64,000 nucleotides of DNA from Acidobacteriota bacterium (GCA_018268915.1 JAFDVQ010000011.1:62001-126000); one strand, 5' to 3'. Shown: positions 33,430-43,089, counted from the first letter of the stretch. Numbers and translations are program-made. The notes: generated by a model not told the origin, from the letters alone.

Positions 33430-36400
33430 GTGACGATCTCGGCAGTTGGGCGAAACTTCAAACGTCTCATCCGCGCTTTCACAGGTGTCTCACGGAACCT
33501 GGGCACGTTCGTGCTGGCATTGATTCTGCTGCCTGTCAGCGTCGCTAGATCACAATCTACCGCGGCACCCGAAGTACCTCCCCGCGTCGTACAGGCTCAC
33601 CGCTTTCTGCAGAATCGGGGATGGCCACGGCGGAGTGTCGCGCATTCTTCAGCCATCCGTTCGAACGCGCCGGTGAATGCTCTCTCCGAGCCGGCCTCTA
33701 CGGCGGTCTGGCAGCCGCTTGGCCCTGCTGCCGTGATGACGCCCAACTACGGTCTGGTAACAGGGCGGGTGTCTTCCATAGCAATCGATCCCGCCGACGC
33801 AACTGGCAACCATGTGTTTGTCGGCACGACGGGCGGAGGCGTCTGGGCGTCGCAGAATGCTGCTTCCTCCGGCAATGTCATCTTTCGTCCACTGACGGAC
33901 GCGTCATCGCCTTTCGATGGGCTTCGATTTGGATCGAACAGTATCGGCGCTCTCACTGTTCAGCCCGGAGGAACAGGGGTGGTGCTTGCCGGCACGGGCG
34001 ACCCGAACGATGCGCTGGATTCGTATTACGGCGCAGGCATCTTGCGTTCGACCGATGGTGGTTCTACATGGAGCGTCATCGCGCAGTCGACGGATCAGAT
34101 TTACTCGTTCATGGGCGAGGGATTCGCGGGCTTTGCGTGGAGTACCGTCAATCCGCAATTGGTCGTTGCTGCCGTTGCGCAGTCGTATGAAGGCACGCTC
34201 GTCAACGCGCCGTATAAGACTGCAAGCTATGCGGGGCTTTACTACTCGCTCGATGCGGGGGCTACGTGGTGGTTAGCTCGCATCATGGACGGCAATGGCA
34301 AGGATGTGCAGGGGCCCAGCGCAAGCTTCGCCAGTCCCAATGGCAACTCTGCAACATCCGTAGTGTGGAATCCGGTTCGACGGCTGTTCATCGCGGCGGT
34401 GCGTTTTCACGGTTACTATCAGTCGGCAGACGGCATTACGTGGACGCGCATGATCGCACAGCCGGGCGTGAACCTGACGACGCAGATGTGTCCGAGCAAT
34501 CCGGGAGCGGTTGGATCTATCGCGTGTCCGATATTTCGCGGAGCACTCGCGGTCAATCCGCAATCCGGCGATACCTTCGCGTGGACGGTGAATGTCTACA
34601 ACCAGGATCAGGGACTGTGGCAAGACAGCTGCAACGTAACGGCAGGCGAGTGCAACAATTTGACCGTCACTTTCAGTCAGCAGCTGAGTACGACTTCGCT
34701 TCGAACCAACACACTGCAGGGGGCCGCGACGATCGCGAACGGCGACTACAATCTGGCGCTCGCGGCAGTTCCGTCCGGGCAGGACACAATTCTGCTGGCC
34801 GGCGCCAACGATCTGTGGCGATGCTCGCTTGCGATGGGGTGCACCTGGCGCAACACGACGAATGCCAACAGTTGTATGAGTTCGCATGTCGCGCCCTACC
34901 AACATGCTTTGACATGGAACACGGCGAATCCTCCGCAGATACTGATCGGAAATGACAGCGGCCTGTGGCGGTCGATGGATGCGATCGGGGAAACCGGTTC
35001 CGTCTGCTCGACAGAGGATGCAGCGCACTTTCAGAACCTCAACGCAGGCCTGGGCTCGCTGTCTGAAGTCAACAGCATCTCGTCAGTTGTGGAAACGCCG
35101 TACACCATGATTGCCGGACTTGGCGTGAATGGTACGGCGGGCGTCAAGAGCGCCTCCGGTCCGACGACCACGTGGCCCCAGATCATTGCAGGTGAAGGTG
35201 GTGCGGTCGTCATCGATGGCAAAGCTCCTGCGAACTGGTATGTCAACAGCGGCGCGGGCGTCTCGATCCATCGCTGTTCGACTTCTGCCGACTGCACGCC
35301 GGAGGATTTTGGTACTCAACCGATCGTCGATAACGCCGATGTTGCAGACGATGGCTATTCCATGATCTCGCCAGCACCTTTCATCCTCGATCCGCTCGAC
35401 TCGTCCCAGGTTCTTGTGGGGACCTGCCGCCTTTGGCGCGGGCCGGCCGACGGGACCAGGTGGACTCAAGCAAACGCTGTGACACCTTTCCTGGATGGCA
35501 TGTCTGGCCAGACTTATTGCAGTGGAGATCCGCTGATCCGCTCGATTGCTGCGCGGCCGTTGTCGGGTGGAGGGGAGGTTGTGTACGTCGGGCTGTTCGG
35601 CTCTTTGGATGGAGGCGCCATTCTCGGAGGACACCTACTGAAGGCGACGATCACGCCGGGCAGTTCTTCTCCATCTGAGTGGGATGATCTTACTTTCAAT
35701 CCAGTAGTTAACAGCTTTGGATATTTCAACCCGTATGCATCAGACGTCTCAAGCATCTACATTGACCCGAACGACGCTTCCGGCAAGACGGCTTACGTGA
35801 CCGTTGCGGGCATTGCAGACATCTATAAGTCGATCAGCACGGTCTATCGAACAACTGATGGAGGGTTGCACTGGTACGACATCTCTTCCAACATTCGCAA
35901 TTCGCCGGCTAACAGCATTGTGGTCGACCCTCAGGATTCGAATACGGTGTATGTCGCCACCGACGCGGGCGTTTTCTCAACGCGGCAGGTCAGCACATGT
36001 GCCACCAATACCGGCAACTGCTGGTCGGTTTTCGGCACCGGCCTTCCTTATGCCCCGGTGACTGAGTTGAGCGCGACGCCTGCATCCGGCTCTCCCAGTG
36101 TTCTGGTCGCAGCTACTTACGGGCGGGGGATATGGCAAGTCCCTCTGCTGACCGCCGGCATGCAGACGACCACCGCATCGACGGATTTAACCTCGCTCAC
36201 GTTTGTAACTCAGGCGGTTGGAACTGAGAGCCCAGGCCAGACCGTCACACTGACGAACAATGGAGCAATCGCACTCGCAATTGCTTCGATCGCTGCGGGT
36301 TCGCCCTTCCGTGAAAGTGACAACTGCGCCGGCAAGGTAGTGAACGAGGGCGCGAGCTGCGCGATTCAGGTGACGTTCGCTCCCAATCAAGCCGGTGCAG

Positions 36401-38547
36401 TGACGGGAGAGCTGAGAATTCTGGCGAACGTCTCTGGAGGACAGATCAGGGTTGCGCTGGCGGGTACCGGCTCGCAAGCTGGGCCGGTCAATGTCTCTCC
36501 AGGTACGATCGACTTCGGCCAGGTGGCAATCGGCAAGACGTCTTCGTTGCAGACTGTGGCCATCGAGAATACGACAGGGAACGCAATCCCGATCACGAGC
36601 ATTACCGCACCGGCTCCGTTCAGCATTGCGACAAACCCGTGCGGAACATCTCTGCAGCCCAACAGCGCCTGCGCGGTTTCGGTTGTGTTTACGCCGACGC
36701 AAGCTGGCTCGATATCAAGGATACTGAGCGTGGTGGATGGGGCGGGAACACAGACGATCTACCTGAAGGGCTCCGGGGCAGCAGCTGCAACAGATACGCT
36801 TTCGGCTTCATCGCTGACGTTTGCGCCGACTGCTGTGGGTCAGGAGTCGAGCCCGCAGGTCGTGACTTTGTCGAACGATGGGGATCTGCTGCTCGACGAA
36901 ATCAGCGTGGCTACCAGCGCTGGTTTTCGTAGTTCTGATACCTGTGGTGTTTCACTGGGCGCGCATGCAGTCTGCAGCATCAGCGTTGTCTTTGCGCCAA
37001 CTGCGGTTGGAACTGCTGATGGCAGCGTGACGGTGACCGACTCGATCCGCACCCAGACGATCAGGTTAGCCGGTACGGCGAGCGCCGCCGCCGCACTCAA
37101 AGCAAGCTCGACTCAAATTGCTTTCGGCGCAGTCTCTCTCGGAAATACCAGCGCTCCAGTGGCTCTGACCATCACCAACTCAGGCGGCGCTGCGGTTTCG
37201 GATATTGGTTTTCAGATGATTGGACCGGCGGCGAAGAGCTTTTCCTGGAACTCGAGCAGCTGCGCGGCGACTCTACAGAGCAACAGCAGTTGTGCTGTTC
37301 AGCTCATCTTCGCGCCCACGCAAGCTGGCCAGCTCGTTGCCACATTTGTCATCTCTTCCTCAACGGCTGGCGTCTCTCCCATCCAGGTCGGGCTTTCCGG
37401 CGTGGGACAGGGAGCTTCGGGAATTCTGATCAGCCCACCTCAGCTGACCTTTGTGCAGCCAGTGATTGGAGCATCGAGCGCTCCGCAATTTGCAACGTTG
37501 ACGAACACAAGCGATCTGACCGCTTCGGAGTTGAGGGTGAATCTTCCCGCTCCATTCAGTGCGACGCAGAGTACTTGCGGTTCAAGTCTCGGGCCGGGAG
37601 CGAGCTGTTCCATCGGAGTGATCTTCACTCCTGTTGCAAACGGCTCGGTGCAGGGGGTTCTGTCGGTGACTTCCAGGACTTTCGCGGATCCCGCAACTGC
37701 TGCTCTGGAGGGCTTCGGAGGAGCAGCTGGTTCGTTGCAGGTTCAACCTGTATCGATCACTTTTCCCAGCACTGGCGTGGGAACCACAAGCGCTTCTCAG
37801 CAATTGACCCTGACAAATAGCGGGCCGGTTGCGCTTTCCGGCTTTTCGATATCCGCGCCGGTTGGGTTTGAGATTTCGTCCTCGACCTGCGCGACTACGT
37901 TGGGCATCTCCGCTTCGTGCTCTGTTCAAGTCTCCTTCCTACCGAAGAGCGCTGGACAGCAAACAGGGGATCTGAATATCAAGAGCAGTTCGCTTGCAGC
38001 GCCGGCTCAGGTTGCGTTGTCGGGAATGGGCTTTGATTTTCTCTTCGGGATTACGGGTACATCGAGCAAGACGGTTTCCAGCGGGCAGACGGCTGCATAC
38101 ACTCTTTCTCTGACCCCGTTGAATGGTTCCGCGGGAAACTTCACCTTTGCATGCAGTTCGCTTCCGGCGAATGCGGTATGCAGCTTCAACCCGGCGAATG
38201 CGTCGGTGCCTGCCAACGCAACCTGGACGGTCACGCTGAACATCTCTACCGGCCACGGCGGTTCAATCGCGGACGCGACGCCCTCGAGCAGGTCGAAATC
38301 TTATCTTTCTGTGGTCACCTGCCTGTTCGCAATTCCGTTTGTCTTTCGAATTCGCAAAAGGAGATGGTGGGTAGTGTTGCTCGCGATCAGTCTGATCGGG
38401 ATTGCCAGCTGCGCGGGAGCCGGGGGCGGAGGGGGGACGGCGCTCTCCACGAATCAAAGCACCGCCGCGGGTACGTATCCCATCGTTGTTACCGCAAAGT
38501 CGAACGGGATTTCGCACAGTGCGACGGTTTCGCTCACGGTGGATTGA
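33430..38547 (+). CDS. giant exported BNR/VPS10-like and choice-of-anchor-D protein
   Basis: The frame opens at a GTG at 33412; the GTG at 33430, about 11 nt after GGGAG, is a slightly better start. The roughly 1705-residue protein has a signal-anchor (LGTFVLALILLPVSVARS), then a sialidase/VPS10-type propeller region (about 95-915). That region has Asp-box-like turns such as ILRSTDGGSTWSV, VYRTTDGGLHWYDI and VYVATDAGVFST. About six choice-of-anchor-D (ASH-like) Ig domains follow (about 920-1535), each with SPQTVTLTNxG and CGxSLxxxASCxIxVxFxP. A C-terminal module has an Ig-like domain interrupted by a two-helix membrane hairpin and an SCAGAGGGGG stretch. It is likely surface-anchored; the ligand is unknown. 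Confidence 0.83.
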   Translation: MTISAVGRNFKRLIRAFTGVSRNLGTFVLALILLPVSVARSQSTAAPEVPPRVVQAHRFLQNRGWPRRSVAHSSAIRSNAPVNALSEPASTAVWQPLGPAAVMTPNYGLVTGRVSSIAIDPADATGNHVFVGTTGGGVWASQNAASSGNVIFRPLTDASSPFDGLRFGSNSIGALTVQPGGTGVVLAGTGDPNDALDSYYGAGILRSTDGGSTWSVIAQSTDQIYSFMGEGFAGFAWSTVNPQLVVAAVAQSYEGTLVNAPYKTASYAGLYYSLDAGATWWLARIMDGNGKDVQGPSASFASPNGNSATSVVWNPVRRLFIAAVRFHGYYQSADGITWTRMIAQPGVNLTTQMCPSNPGAVGSIACPIFRGALAVNPQSGDTFAWTVNVYNQDQGLWQDSCNVTAGECNNLTVTFSQQLSTTSLRTNTLQGAATIANGDYNLALAAVPSGQDTILLAGANDLWRCSLAMGCTWRNTTNANSCMSSHVAPYQHALTWNTANPPQILIGNDSGLWRSMDAIGETGSVCSTEDAAHFQNLNAGLGSLSEVNSISSVVETPYTMIAGLGVNGTAGVKSASGPTTTWPQIIAGEGGAVVIDGKAPANWYVNSGAGVSIHRCSTSADCTPEDFGTQPIVDNADVADDGYSMISPAPFILDPLDSSQVLVGTCRLWRGPADGTRWTQANAVTPFLDGMSGQTYCSGDPLIRSIAARPLSGGGEVVYVGLFGSLDGGAILGGHLLKATITPGSSSPSEWDDLTFNPVVNSFGYFNPYASDVSSIYIDPNDASGKTAYVTVAGIADIYKSISTVYRTTDGGLHWYDISSNIRNSPANSIVVDPQDSNTVYVATDAGVFSTRQVSTCATNTGNCWSVFGTGLPYAPVTELSATPASGSPSVLVAATYGRGIWQVPLLTAGMQTTTASTDLTSLTFVTQAVGTESPGQTVTLTNNGAIALAIASIAAGSPFRESDNCAGKVVNEGASCAIQVTFAPNQAGAVTGELRILANVSGGQIRVALAGTGSQAGPVNVSPGTIDFGQVAIGKTSSLQTVAIENTTGNAIPITSITAPAPFSIATNPCGTSLQPNSACAVSVVFTPTQAGSISRILSVVDGAGTQTIYLKGSGAAAATDTLSASSLTFAPTAVGQESSPQVVTLSNDGDLLLDEISVATSAGFRSSDTCGVSLGAHAVCSISVVFAPTAVGTADGSVTVTDSIRTQTIRLAGTASAAAALKASSTQIAFGAVSLGNTSAPVALTITNSGGAAVSDIGFQMIGPAAKSFSWNSSSCAATLQSNSSCAVQLIFAPTQAGQLVATFVISSSTAGVSPIQVGLSGVGQGASGILISPPQLTFVQPVIGASSAPQFATLTNTSDLTASELRVNLPAPFSATQSTCGSSLGPGASCSIGVIFTPVANGSVQGVLSVTSRTFADPATAALEGFGGAAGSLQVQPVSITFPSTGVGTTSASQQLTLTNSGPVALSGFSISAPVGFEISSSTCATTLGISASCSVQVSFLPKSAGQQTGDLNIKSSSLAAPAQVALSGMGFDFLFGITGTSSKTVSSGQTAAYTLSLTPLNGSAGNFTFACSSLPANAVCSFNPANASVPANATWTVTLNISTGHGGSIADATPSSRSKSYLSVVTCLFAIPFVFRIRKRRWWVVLLAISLIGIASCAGAGGGGGTALSTNQSTAAGTYPIVVTAKSNGISHSATVSLTVD

Positions 38548-38674
38548 TCACCGGCGCGCACGAAAGGGAAGGAGCAGGCGGAAGGAACGAGTCGATATAC
38601 TTAGAAGTAGATGCGGGCTTCCTGCACGAAGTGCCTGAGAGAGCCGATTCCACACAAGTATCAAGGCCTAGACG

Positions 38675-38986
38675 ATGACTCAGAATGTGAAAGCGGCGGA
38701 CGTCGAGCGGGTAGCGGAACTGGCCCACTTGAAATTGACGCCGGATGAAGCAGGAAGCATGCTGCATGACCTGAATGCAATGCTCGATTATGTGGCTCAA
38801 CTCAATGAGCTTGATACGAGCTCTGTTGCTCCTCTATCGCAGATGAGCGAACTGGAAGGCGCAAGCGGCAGGCCTGCTCTTCGCGAGGATGCGGTCAAGC
38901 CGTCACTCGATCGCGCTGAAGTGATGTCGCAGGCGCCGGAAACCGATCGAGCGTTTTTCAAAGTCCCTAAAGTCATCGAGCGATAG
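38675..38986 (+). CDS. gatC: aspartyl/glutamyl-tRNA amidotransferase subunit C
   Basis: The 103-residue protein stabilises the GatCAB complex that converts misacylated Glu-tRNA(Gln) and Asp-tRNA(Asn) to the amide forms. Family features are VERVAELAHLKLTPDEAGSM, LNAMLDYVAQLNELDTSSV and the C-terminal LREDAVKPSLDRAEVMSQAP. The ATG at 38675 is used. It lies 27 nt before gatA on the same strand. Confidence 0.93.
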   Translation: MTQNVKAADVERVAELAHLKLTPDEAGSMLHDLNAMLDYVAQLNELDTSSVAPLSQMSELEGASGRPALREDAVKPSLDRAEVMSQAPETDRAFFKVPKVIER

Positions 38987-39013
38987 AAGTCTCCAAGATC
39001 AAGGAAGGCACGT

Positions 39014-40480
39014 TTGCCCAGCGAAACAAGCAAGCCAACAACCTTTGTTCAAAAGCCGAAGACCTTCTCTGAGCTTCAGGAAGGCATACGTTCCCGTCGC
39101 GTGAAGGCGGCCGATATTGCTCGCACCTACTACGAGCGGATAGAGCGGACGAACGAGCAGCTGAATATCTATTTGAGCCTGACGAAGGATCGAGCTCTGG
39201 AACAGGCTGCTCGGATCGATGATGCGGCTTCAAAGGGCGATCCGCTCGGGCCGCTCAGCGGCATTCCTGTCGGAGTGAAAGACGTGCTTGTCGTGCGGGG
39301 AGCGCCTTCCACTGCGGGTTCAAAGATTCTGAAAGGCTATCAGCCGCCATATGATGCAACTGCCGTTGCACGGCTTGAGGCGGCAGGGGCCGTGTTGCTG
39401 GGCAAGTTGAACTGCGACGAGTTTGCGATGGGTTCTTCGAATGAGAATTCAGCCTACGGGCCGGTGCGGAATCCTGTTGATCCAGAGCGAGTGCCGGGGG
39501 GATCGAGCGGTGGTTCAGCTGCTGCTGTGGCGGCGGATCTTGCGGTGGCGACGCTTGGAACTGATACAGGCGGATCGATTCGGCAGCCGGCGAGTTTCTG
39601 CGGCGTGGTGGGCGTGCTTCCGACATATGGGCGTGTGTCACGTTATGGCCTCATTGCCTTTGCATCCTCTCTCGATAGAGTCGGACCTTTCGCGGCGAAT
39701 GTGCGCGATGCTGCGACGGTGCTTAGCGTAATCGCCGGTCCGGATGCGAGCGATGCCACGAGCTCTTCCGCGTCGGTCGCGGATTATGCTGCTGAAAGCG
39801 ACAAGGGAGCGGAAGGACTTCGCATTGGAGTTCCTGAAGAGTATTTCGCAGAGGGACTTGATCCTGAGGTGCGGGAGCAGATCGAGAAGGGCATTGCGGC
39901 ACTGGAAAATACTGGTTGCACCGTCAAGCGGGTCTCGCTACCGAATACGCGGTATGCGGTTCCGACGTACTACCTGGTGGCGACTGCGGAGGCGAGCGCC
40001 AACCTTGCTCGCTTTGATGGTGTGCGGTACGGGCATCGATCGCCATCTTCGGCGACGCTGTCTGATATGTACAGCCATTCGAGGGACGAGGGGTTTGGGG
40101 CTGAGGTTAAGCGGCGCATCATGCTGGGGACGTACGCGCTGTCGGCCGGCTACTACGATGCGTACTATCTGAAGGCGCAGAAGGTTCGGCGACTGCTCGC
40201 CGACGAGTTTCTGCGGGCGTTCGCGGATGTGGATGCGATCGTAACTCCGACAGCGCCGACACCGGCGTTCAAACTTGGCGAGAAGACGGGCGATCCCCTC
40301 GCAATGTATCTGGCAGATATTTACACGGTCACTGCGAGCCTGGCCGGAATCTGTGGCGTCACCGTTCCCTGCGGCGCTACGAAGACAGGATTGCCGGTCG
40401 GGATGCAGGTTCTGGCATCGCACATGAATGAGAGCACAGCGTTCCGCGTGGCTCGCGCGGTGGAGGCGGCAAAGGTTTAG
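39014..40480 (+). CDS. gatA: aspartyl/glutamyl-tRNA amidotransferase subunit A
   Basis: The 488-residue amidase-signature enzyme hydrolyses glutamine to feed ammonia to GatB. The catalytic triad is visible as Lys89 (GIPVGVKDVLV), Ser164 (PGGSSGGSAAA) and nucleophile Ser188 (TDTGGSIRQPA). GRVSRYGLIAFASSLDRVGPF is the usual GatA signature. The start is a TTG at 39014 supported by AAGGAAGG 6 nt upstream, an unusual but convincing choice since no ATG lies nearby. gatB is not in the window, so it is encoded elsewhere. It is followed 15 nt later by an exported protein gene. Confidence 0.93.
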   Translation: MPSETSKPTTFVQKPKTFSELQEGIRSRRVKAADIARTYYERIERTNEQLNIYLSLTKDRALEQAARIDDAASKGDPLGPLSGIPVGVKDVLVVRGAPSTAGSKILKGYQPPYDATAVARLEAAGAVLLGKLNCDEFAMGSSNENSAYGPVRNPVDPERVPGGSSGGSAAAVAADLAVATLGTDTGGSIRQPASFCGVVGVLPTYGRVSRYGLIAFASSLDRVGPFAANVRDAATVLSVIAGPDASDATSSSASVADYAAESDKGAEGLRIGVPEEYFAEGLDPEVREQIEKGIAALENTGCTVKRVSLPNTRYAVPTYYLVATAEASANLARFDGVRYGHRSPSSATLSDMYSHSRDEGFGAEVKRRIMLGTYALSAGYYDAYYLKAQKVRRLLADEFLRAFADVDAIVTPTAPTPAFKLGEKTGDPLAMYLADIYTVTASLAGICGVTVPCGATKTGLPVGMQVLASHMNESTAFRVARAVEAAKV

Positions 40481-40495
40481 GAAGCAGGGTTCGTC

Positions 40496-41206
40496 ATGCA
40501 AGGAAAGACGATCGCAGCATGGTTGGCAGTTCTTGTGGTTTCGGTTTCATTGAGCGCAACGCCTCGCAAGGTTCATGTGGTTGGGCTGGGGGCGTTCAAG
40601 CGGGTTCCATATACGAGAAGTGGGGATCCTGCCGGAGCATCAGCAGGCGACAGCAATCTGAAGATAAGGCCTCTTGTCGTTGACGGCCTGGTGAAAGAGT
40701 GGACGACGGGCGAAGCGCACGATGTGACCGATCGAAGCTTCGTAGTGCGTCGCGTTCTTCGCATCAATGACGAACTTCCAGGCGAGAAAGCTGCTGCGAA
40801 TCGCTGGGTATGGCAGAGAGGGCCGTGGCTGCTGGTGGATCGCGTGAGCGGACATGTGTCGGCGCTGAAGCTGCCGGACTACGACCCGGGAGTGAGCCAG
40901 GTGAGCTGGTTTCGAGACTACGCAGCGTATTGCGGACTTACTTCGAGCGGGAAGAGCTTATACGCCGTGGTGACACAGCTTGCAGTGCGCAAGCCGGTGC
41001 TGGCGAAGAAGCTTTCGGCATTCGACGTGGAGGGCCGAGGCGATCCGGTGTGTGCGCCTGTCGCATGGGAGAGGAATCCGTTTCGCGTCACATTCAGCCC
41101 GGCGGGTATGGCCGCGGTGAGTTTCGAGATTGTGCCGGGATCGGCGGTGCTGGTGGAAGACTCGGATGATGCGCCCGAGGCGGCGACGCCGGCAAAAGCG
41201 AACTAG
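40496..41206 (+). CDS. exported protein of unknown function
   Basis: The 236-residue protein has a signal peptide (about 1-22, AWLAVLVVSVSLSATP). The mature part has many beta-strand stretches (SFVVRRVLRINDEL, NRWVWQRGPWLLVDRVSGHVSAL, VSWFRDYAAYCGLTSSGKSLYAVVTQLA). An acidic low-complexity tail follows (EDSDDAPEAATPAKAN). No family is recognised. It starts 15 nt after gatA, so it is probably co-transcribed. Its stop codon shares the sequence CTAG (41203-41206) with the stop of the convergent FmdE-like gene, so the two genes overlap by four bases. Confidence 0.75.
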   Translation: MQGKTIAAWLAVLVVSVSLSATPRKVHVVGLGAFKRVPYTRSGDPAGASAGDSNLKIRPLVVDGLVKEWTTGEAHDVTDRSFVVRRVLRINDELPGEKAAANRWVWQRGPWLLVDRVSGHVSALKLPDYDPGVSQVSWFRDYAAYCGLTSSGKSLYAVVTQLAVRKPVLAKKLSAFDVEGRGDPVCAPVAWERNPFRVTFSPAGMAAVSFEIVPGSAVLVEDSDDAPEAATPAKAN

Positions 41207-41787
41207 CTCCAGTAGCGGAGATCCGGGTGCGCGCAGGAGATGCACAGCTTGTCGCCGTCGATCTCTTCGAAGCGATTGAAGTTGATGCCTTCTCCGCAGC
41301 GAGCGCAGACGATGCGATCGCCCCGGTGGCCGGGTAGCTCGGCTGGATCGACGTGAACACGAACTCGTTGAACAAGGAACAACTGATCGTCCCCGAGTTC
41401 GCGGTAGGCGAGCATCTGCTGCCGGCTTTTGTTGTCGATTTCAGGATGTAGCTGGCGGGCAAGATCGCGGGAGGTTTCCAGCGCTACGATGCGGACGCCG
41501 GCATCCTGCGAGAGATCGACGAAGGTGGCGGCCATCTTTCCCCAGTCGCGGAATTTCAGGGTGCGCTTGCCGAGGCGGCATCCGGTGACCATGCCGATGG
41601 CGTCGGTTGCGCAGCGGTCTATTTCAACGAAGGTGACGAGCCGTTTGCGGTCTGCACCGAGGGGGTCTTCGATGCCGAGATTCTTCAGCCCGAGCAGGGC
41701 CATGCGGACACCGAGGATCTGGCCGGGGCACATATGACCGTGGGCGGCTTCGGCGCGTTCGAGAAGAGTGTCGAAAGAGTCAACCAT
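41203..41787 (-). CDS. FmdE-like protein with C-terminal zinc ribbon
   Basis: From the ATG at 41787 the protein has 194 residues. The frame continues to 42054, but that extension would cover the divergent small gene and has no family features. The FmdE domain (about 1-125) has AAHGHMCPGQILGVRMALLG and EIDRCATDAIGMVTGCRLGK, with the conserved His and Cys. The C-terminal ribbon reads VCARCGEGINFNRFEEIDG then KLCISCAHPDLRYWS (C-x2-C plus C-x2-C). FmdE-like proteins occur with molybdenum enzymes in archaea, but in bacteria their role is unclear. No molybdenum gene lies nearby. Confidence 0.8.
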   Translation of the reverse strand: MVDSFDTLLERAEAAHGHMCPGQILGVRMALLGLKNLGIEDPLGADRKRLVTFVEIDRCATDAIGMVTGCRLGKRTLKFRDWGKMAATFVDLSQDAGVRIVALETSRDLARQLHPEIDNKSRQQMLAYRELGDDQLFLVQRVRVHVDPAELPGHRGDRIVCARCGEGINFNRFEEIDGDKLCISCAHPDLRYWS

Positions 41788-41883
41788 TTCAACAGCTTCG
41801 CCCAGATCGCCGCGGTCCGCAAGCCGATAGGGCGGGCTGCCGCATCCAATAGCTGTGGGATGTCCGGGATGGAGAGGAACTCT

Positions 41884-42093
41884 GTGAACACAATTGCACG
41901 AACCGATGCCGCTACAGAACTTCGCTATGCGCTTGATGTCATGGAGGAATATTCCCACCTGGGTCTGGACGATGAGTTCGCAGGAAAGCTTCGTGACATC
42001 CTCGTGAAGCGCATCGAAGAGGCGGAAGGCGCTCTCTCTGAGGAACCGGCGCATCCGGTGCGATTTCAGGTGCCTGTCGGAATGCAGGATTGA
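41884..42093 (+). CDS. small helical protein, unknown function
   Basis: A GTG at 41884 has GGAGAGG 6 nt upstream. An ATG at 41869 would lack a ribosome site. The 69-residue product reads VNTIARTDAATELRYALDVM, then EEYSHLGLDDEFAGKLRDIL and VKRIEEAEGAL, a strongly amphipathic helical protein. It is divergent from the FmdE-like gene across 96 nt. No family is recognised. Confidence 0.6.
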   Translation: MNTIARTDAATELRYALDVMEEYSHLGLDDEFAGKLRDILVKRIEEAEGALSEEPAHPVRFQVPVGMQD

Positions 42094-42483
42094 GTTTCGG
42101 ACCCCAAGGATTGCCCTGGCCTCCTTTTATGATGAGAACAACCGACCCGGTTGATGCTCATCATTCCCTGTTCGTCACATCCTGCAATGTTTTCGCATCA
42201 CCTCAGGTCTAGAATCGGCTTATCCAAGAGGTCCTCGCCCTATGAGGTTGATATTGCTGCTTGCATCCGTAACGTTGTCGAGCCACACGCTGGGCATCGA
42301 AAAGCCGCACATCCCCAGTCAGCAGACGCACCGGCAGCCGCCAAATTCCCATAAGCCTTGCCAAAAGCCTGCCAATCCTTCCTGACTTCCCGGCGACGCC
42401 AGGTCCTGAACAGTATCCGGGGATTTCCTGGCGCTCACTGGTTTGAAGGTTTCGCTTTGAGTCGATCAGCAGGGAATTGGAAT
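42094..42483. other. intergenic region with one possible small peptide
   Basis: No certain gene is seen. The only candidate is a 47-codon frame at 42242-42385, listed separately. The rest shows no repeats or clear promoters. Confidence 0.4.
42242..42385 (+). CDS. possible small secreted peptide (47 aa)
   Basis: An ATG at 42242 has AGAGG about 9-12 nt upstream. It opens MRLILLLASVTLSSHTLGIE, a plausible signal peptide, followed by a His/Gln/Pro-rich tail (KPHIPSQQTHRQPPNSHKP). The signal-like N-terminus with basic residue and hydrophobic core is the only support. It could be chance. Confidence 0.25.
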   Translation: MRLILLLASVTLSSHTLGIEKPHIPSQQTHRQPPNSHKPCQKPANPS

Positions 42484-43089
42484 TCAGGAAGCAAGTCGCT
42501 TACGCAACACCCAGGTGGTCATGCAGCGGCTGTTTTGCACGATGGTGGTTTTGAGGGGGTCGACAAGCTCAGCTTTGCGGTCGCGGGTGAGTGCGAGGAG
42601 CATTGGTTCGTCGACGAGGAACCAATCGGAGTTGCCGACGCGGTAGAGGCCGCCAGGGAGTGGTTCGAAGTCCATGCCGATGCGAGAGCCGAGACGGCAG
42701 AAGAGCAGACCGTCGGGCTTAAGAACGCGCCAGAGTTCGTTGACCATTGCGTGGAAGTGGTCCGCGGAACGGGCGAAGTGAAGGACCGCGCTGCAGATGA
42801 CGACATCGGCGACGGCATCGGGAAAAGGTATCTGCTCGACGGGAGCTACGCGGAAATTTTCATCGGGCGACGGATTGTTGAGCGAGGCGGCGAGACGTCG
42901 AGTTTGCTCGACTGCGTGGGGATTGATGTCGCAGGCGAACACGCGGCAGCCTTCTCGCAGCAGATAGACGAGATTGCGTCCGAAGCCGCAGCCGGCGTCA
43001 AGGACGGTCATCTCAGGCTTGATGTTGCTGCGAAGGAGTTGATCGAAGAGGTAGATGTCGATCTGGCCGAATTGTTCCTGGAGGGTCAT
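42484..43089 (-). CDS. class I SAM-dependent methyltransferase
   Basis: The 201-residue protein has motif I VLDAGCGFGRNLVYLL (about 29-44), the acidic residue at the end of strand 2 (ACDINPHAV), motif II-like DAVADVVICSAVLHF and WRVLKPDGLLFCRLG. It is a compact single-domain Methyltransf_11-type enzyme with no signal peptide. The N-terminal MTLQEQFGQIDIYLFDQLLR fits a family of short bacterial methyltransferases with unknown small-molecule targets. It stands alone, followed upstream by a repeat-rich region. Confidence 0.83.
   Translation of the reverse strand: MTLQEQFGQIDIYLFDQLLRSNIKPEMTVLDAGCGFGRNLVYLLREGCRVFACDINPHAVEQTRRLAASLNNPSPDENFRVAPVEQIPFPDAVADVVICSAVLHFARSADHFHAMVNELWRVLKPDGLLFCRLGSRIGMDFEPLPGGLYRVGNSDWFLVDEPMLLALTRDRKAELVDPLKTTIVQNSRCMTTWVLRKRLAS

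Noticed and set aside
41788..42054. N-terminal extension of the FmdE-like protein
   Set aside because: It lacks family features and would overlap a divergent small gene that has its own ribosome site.
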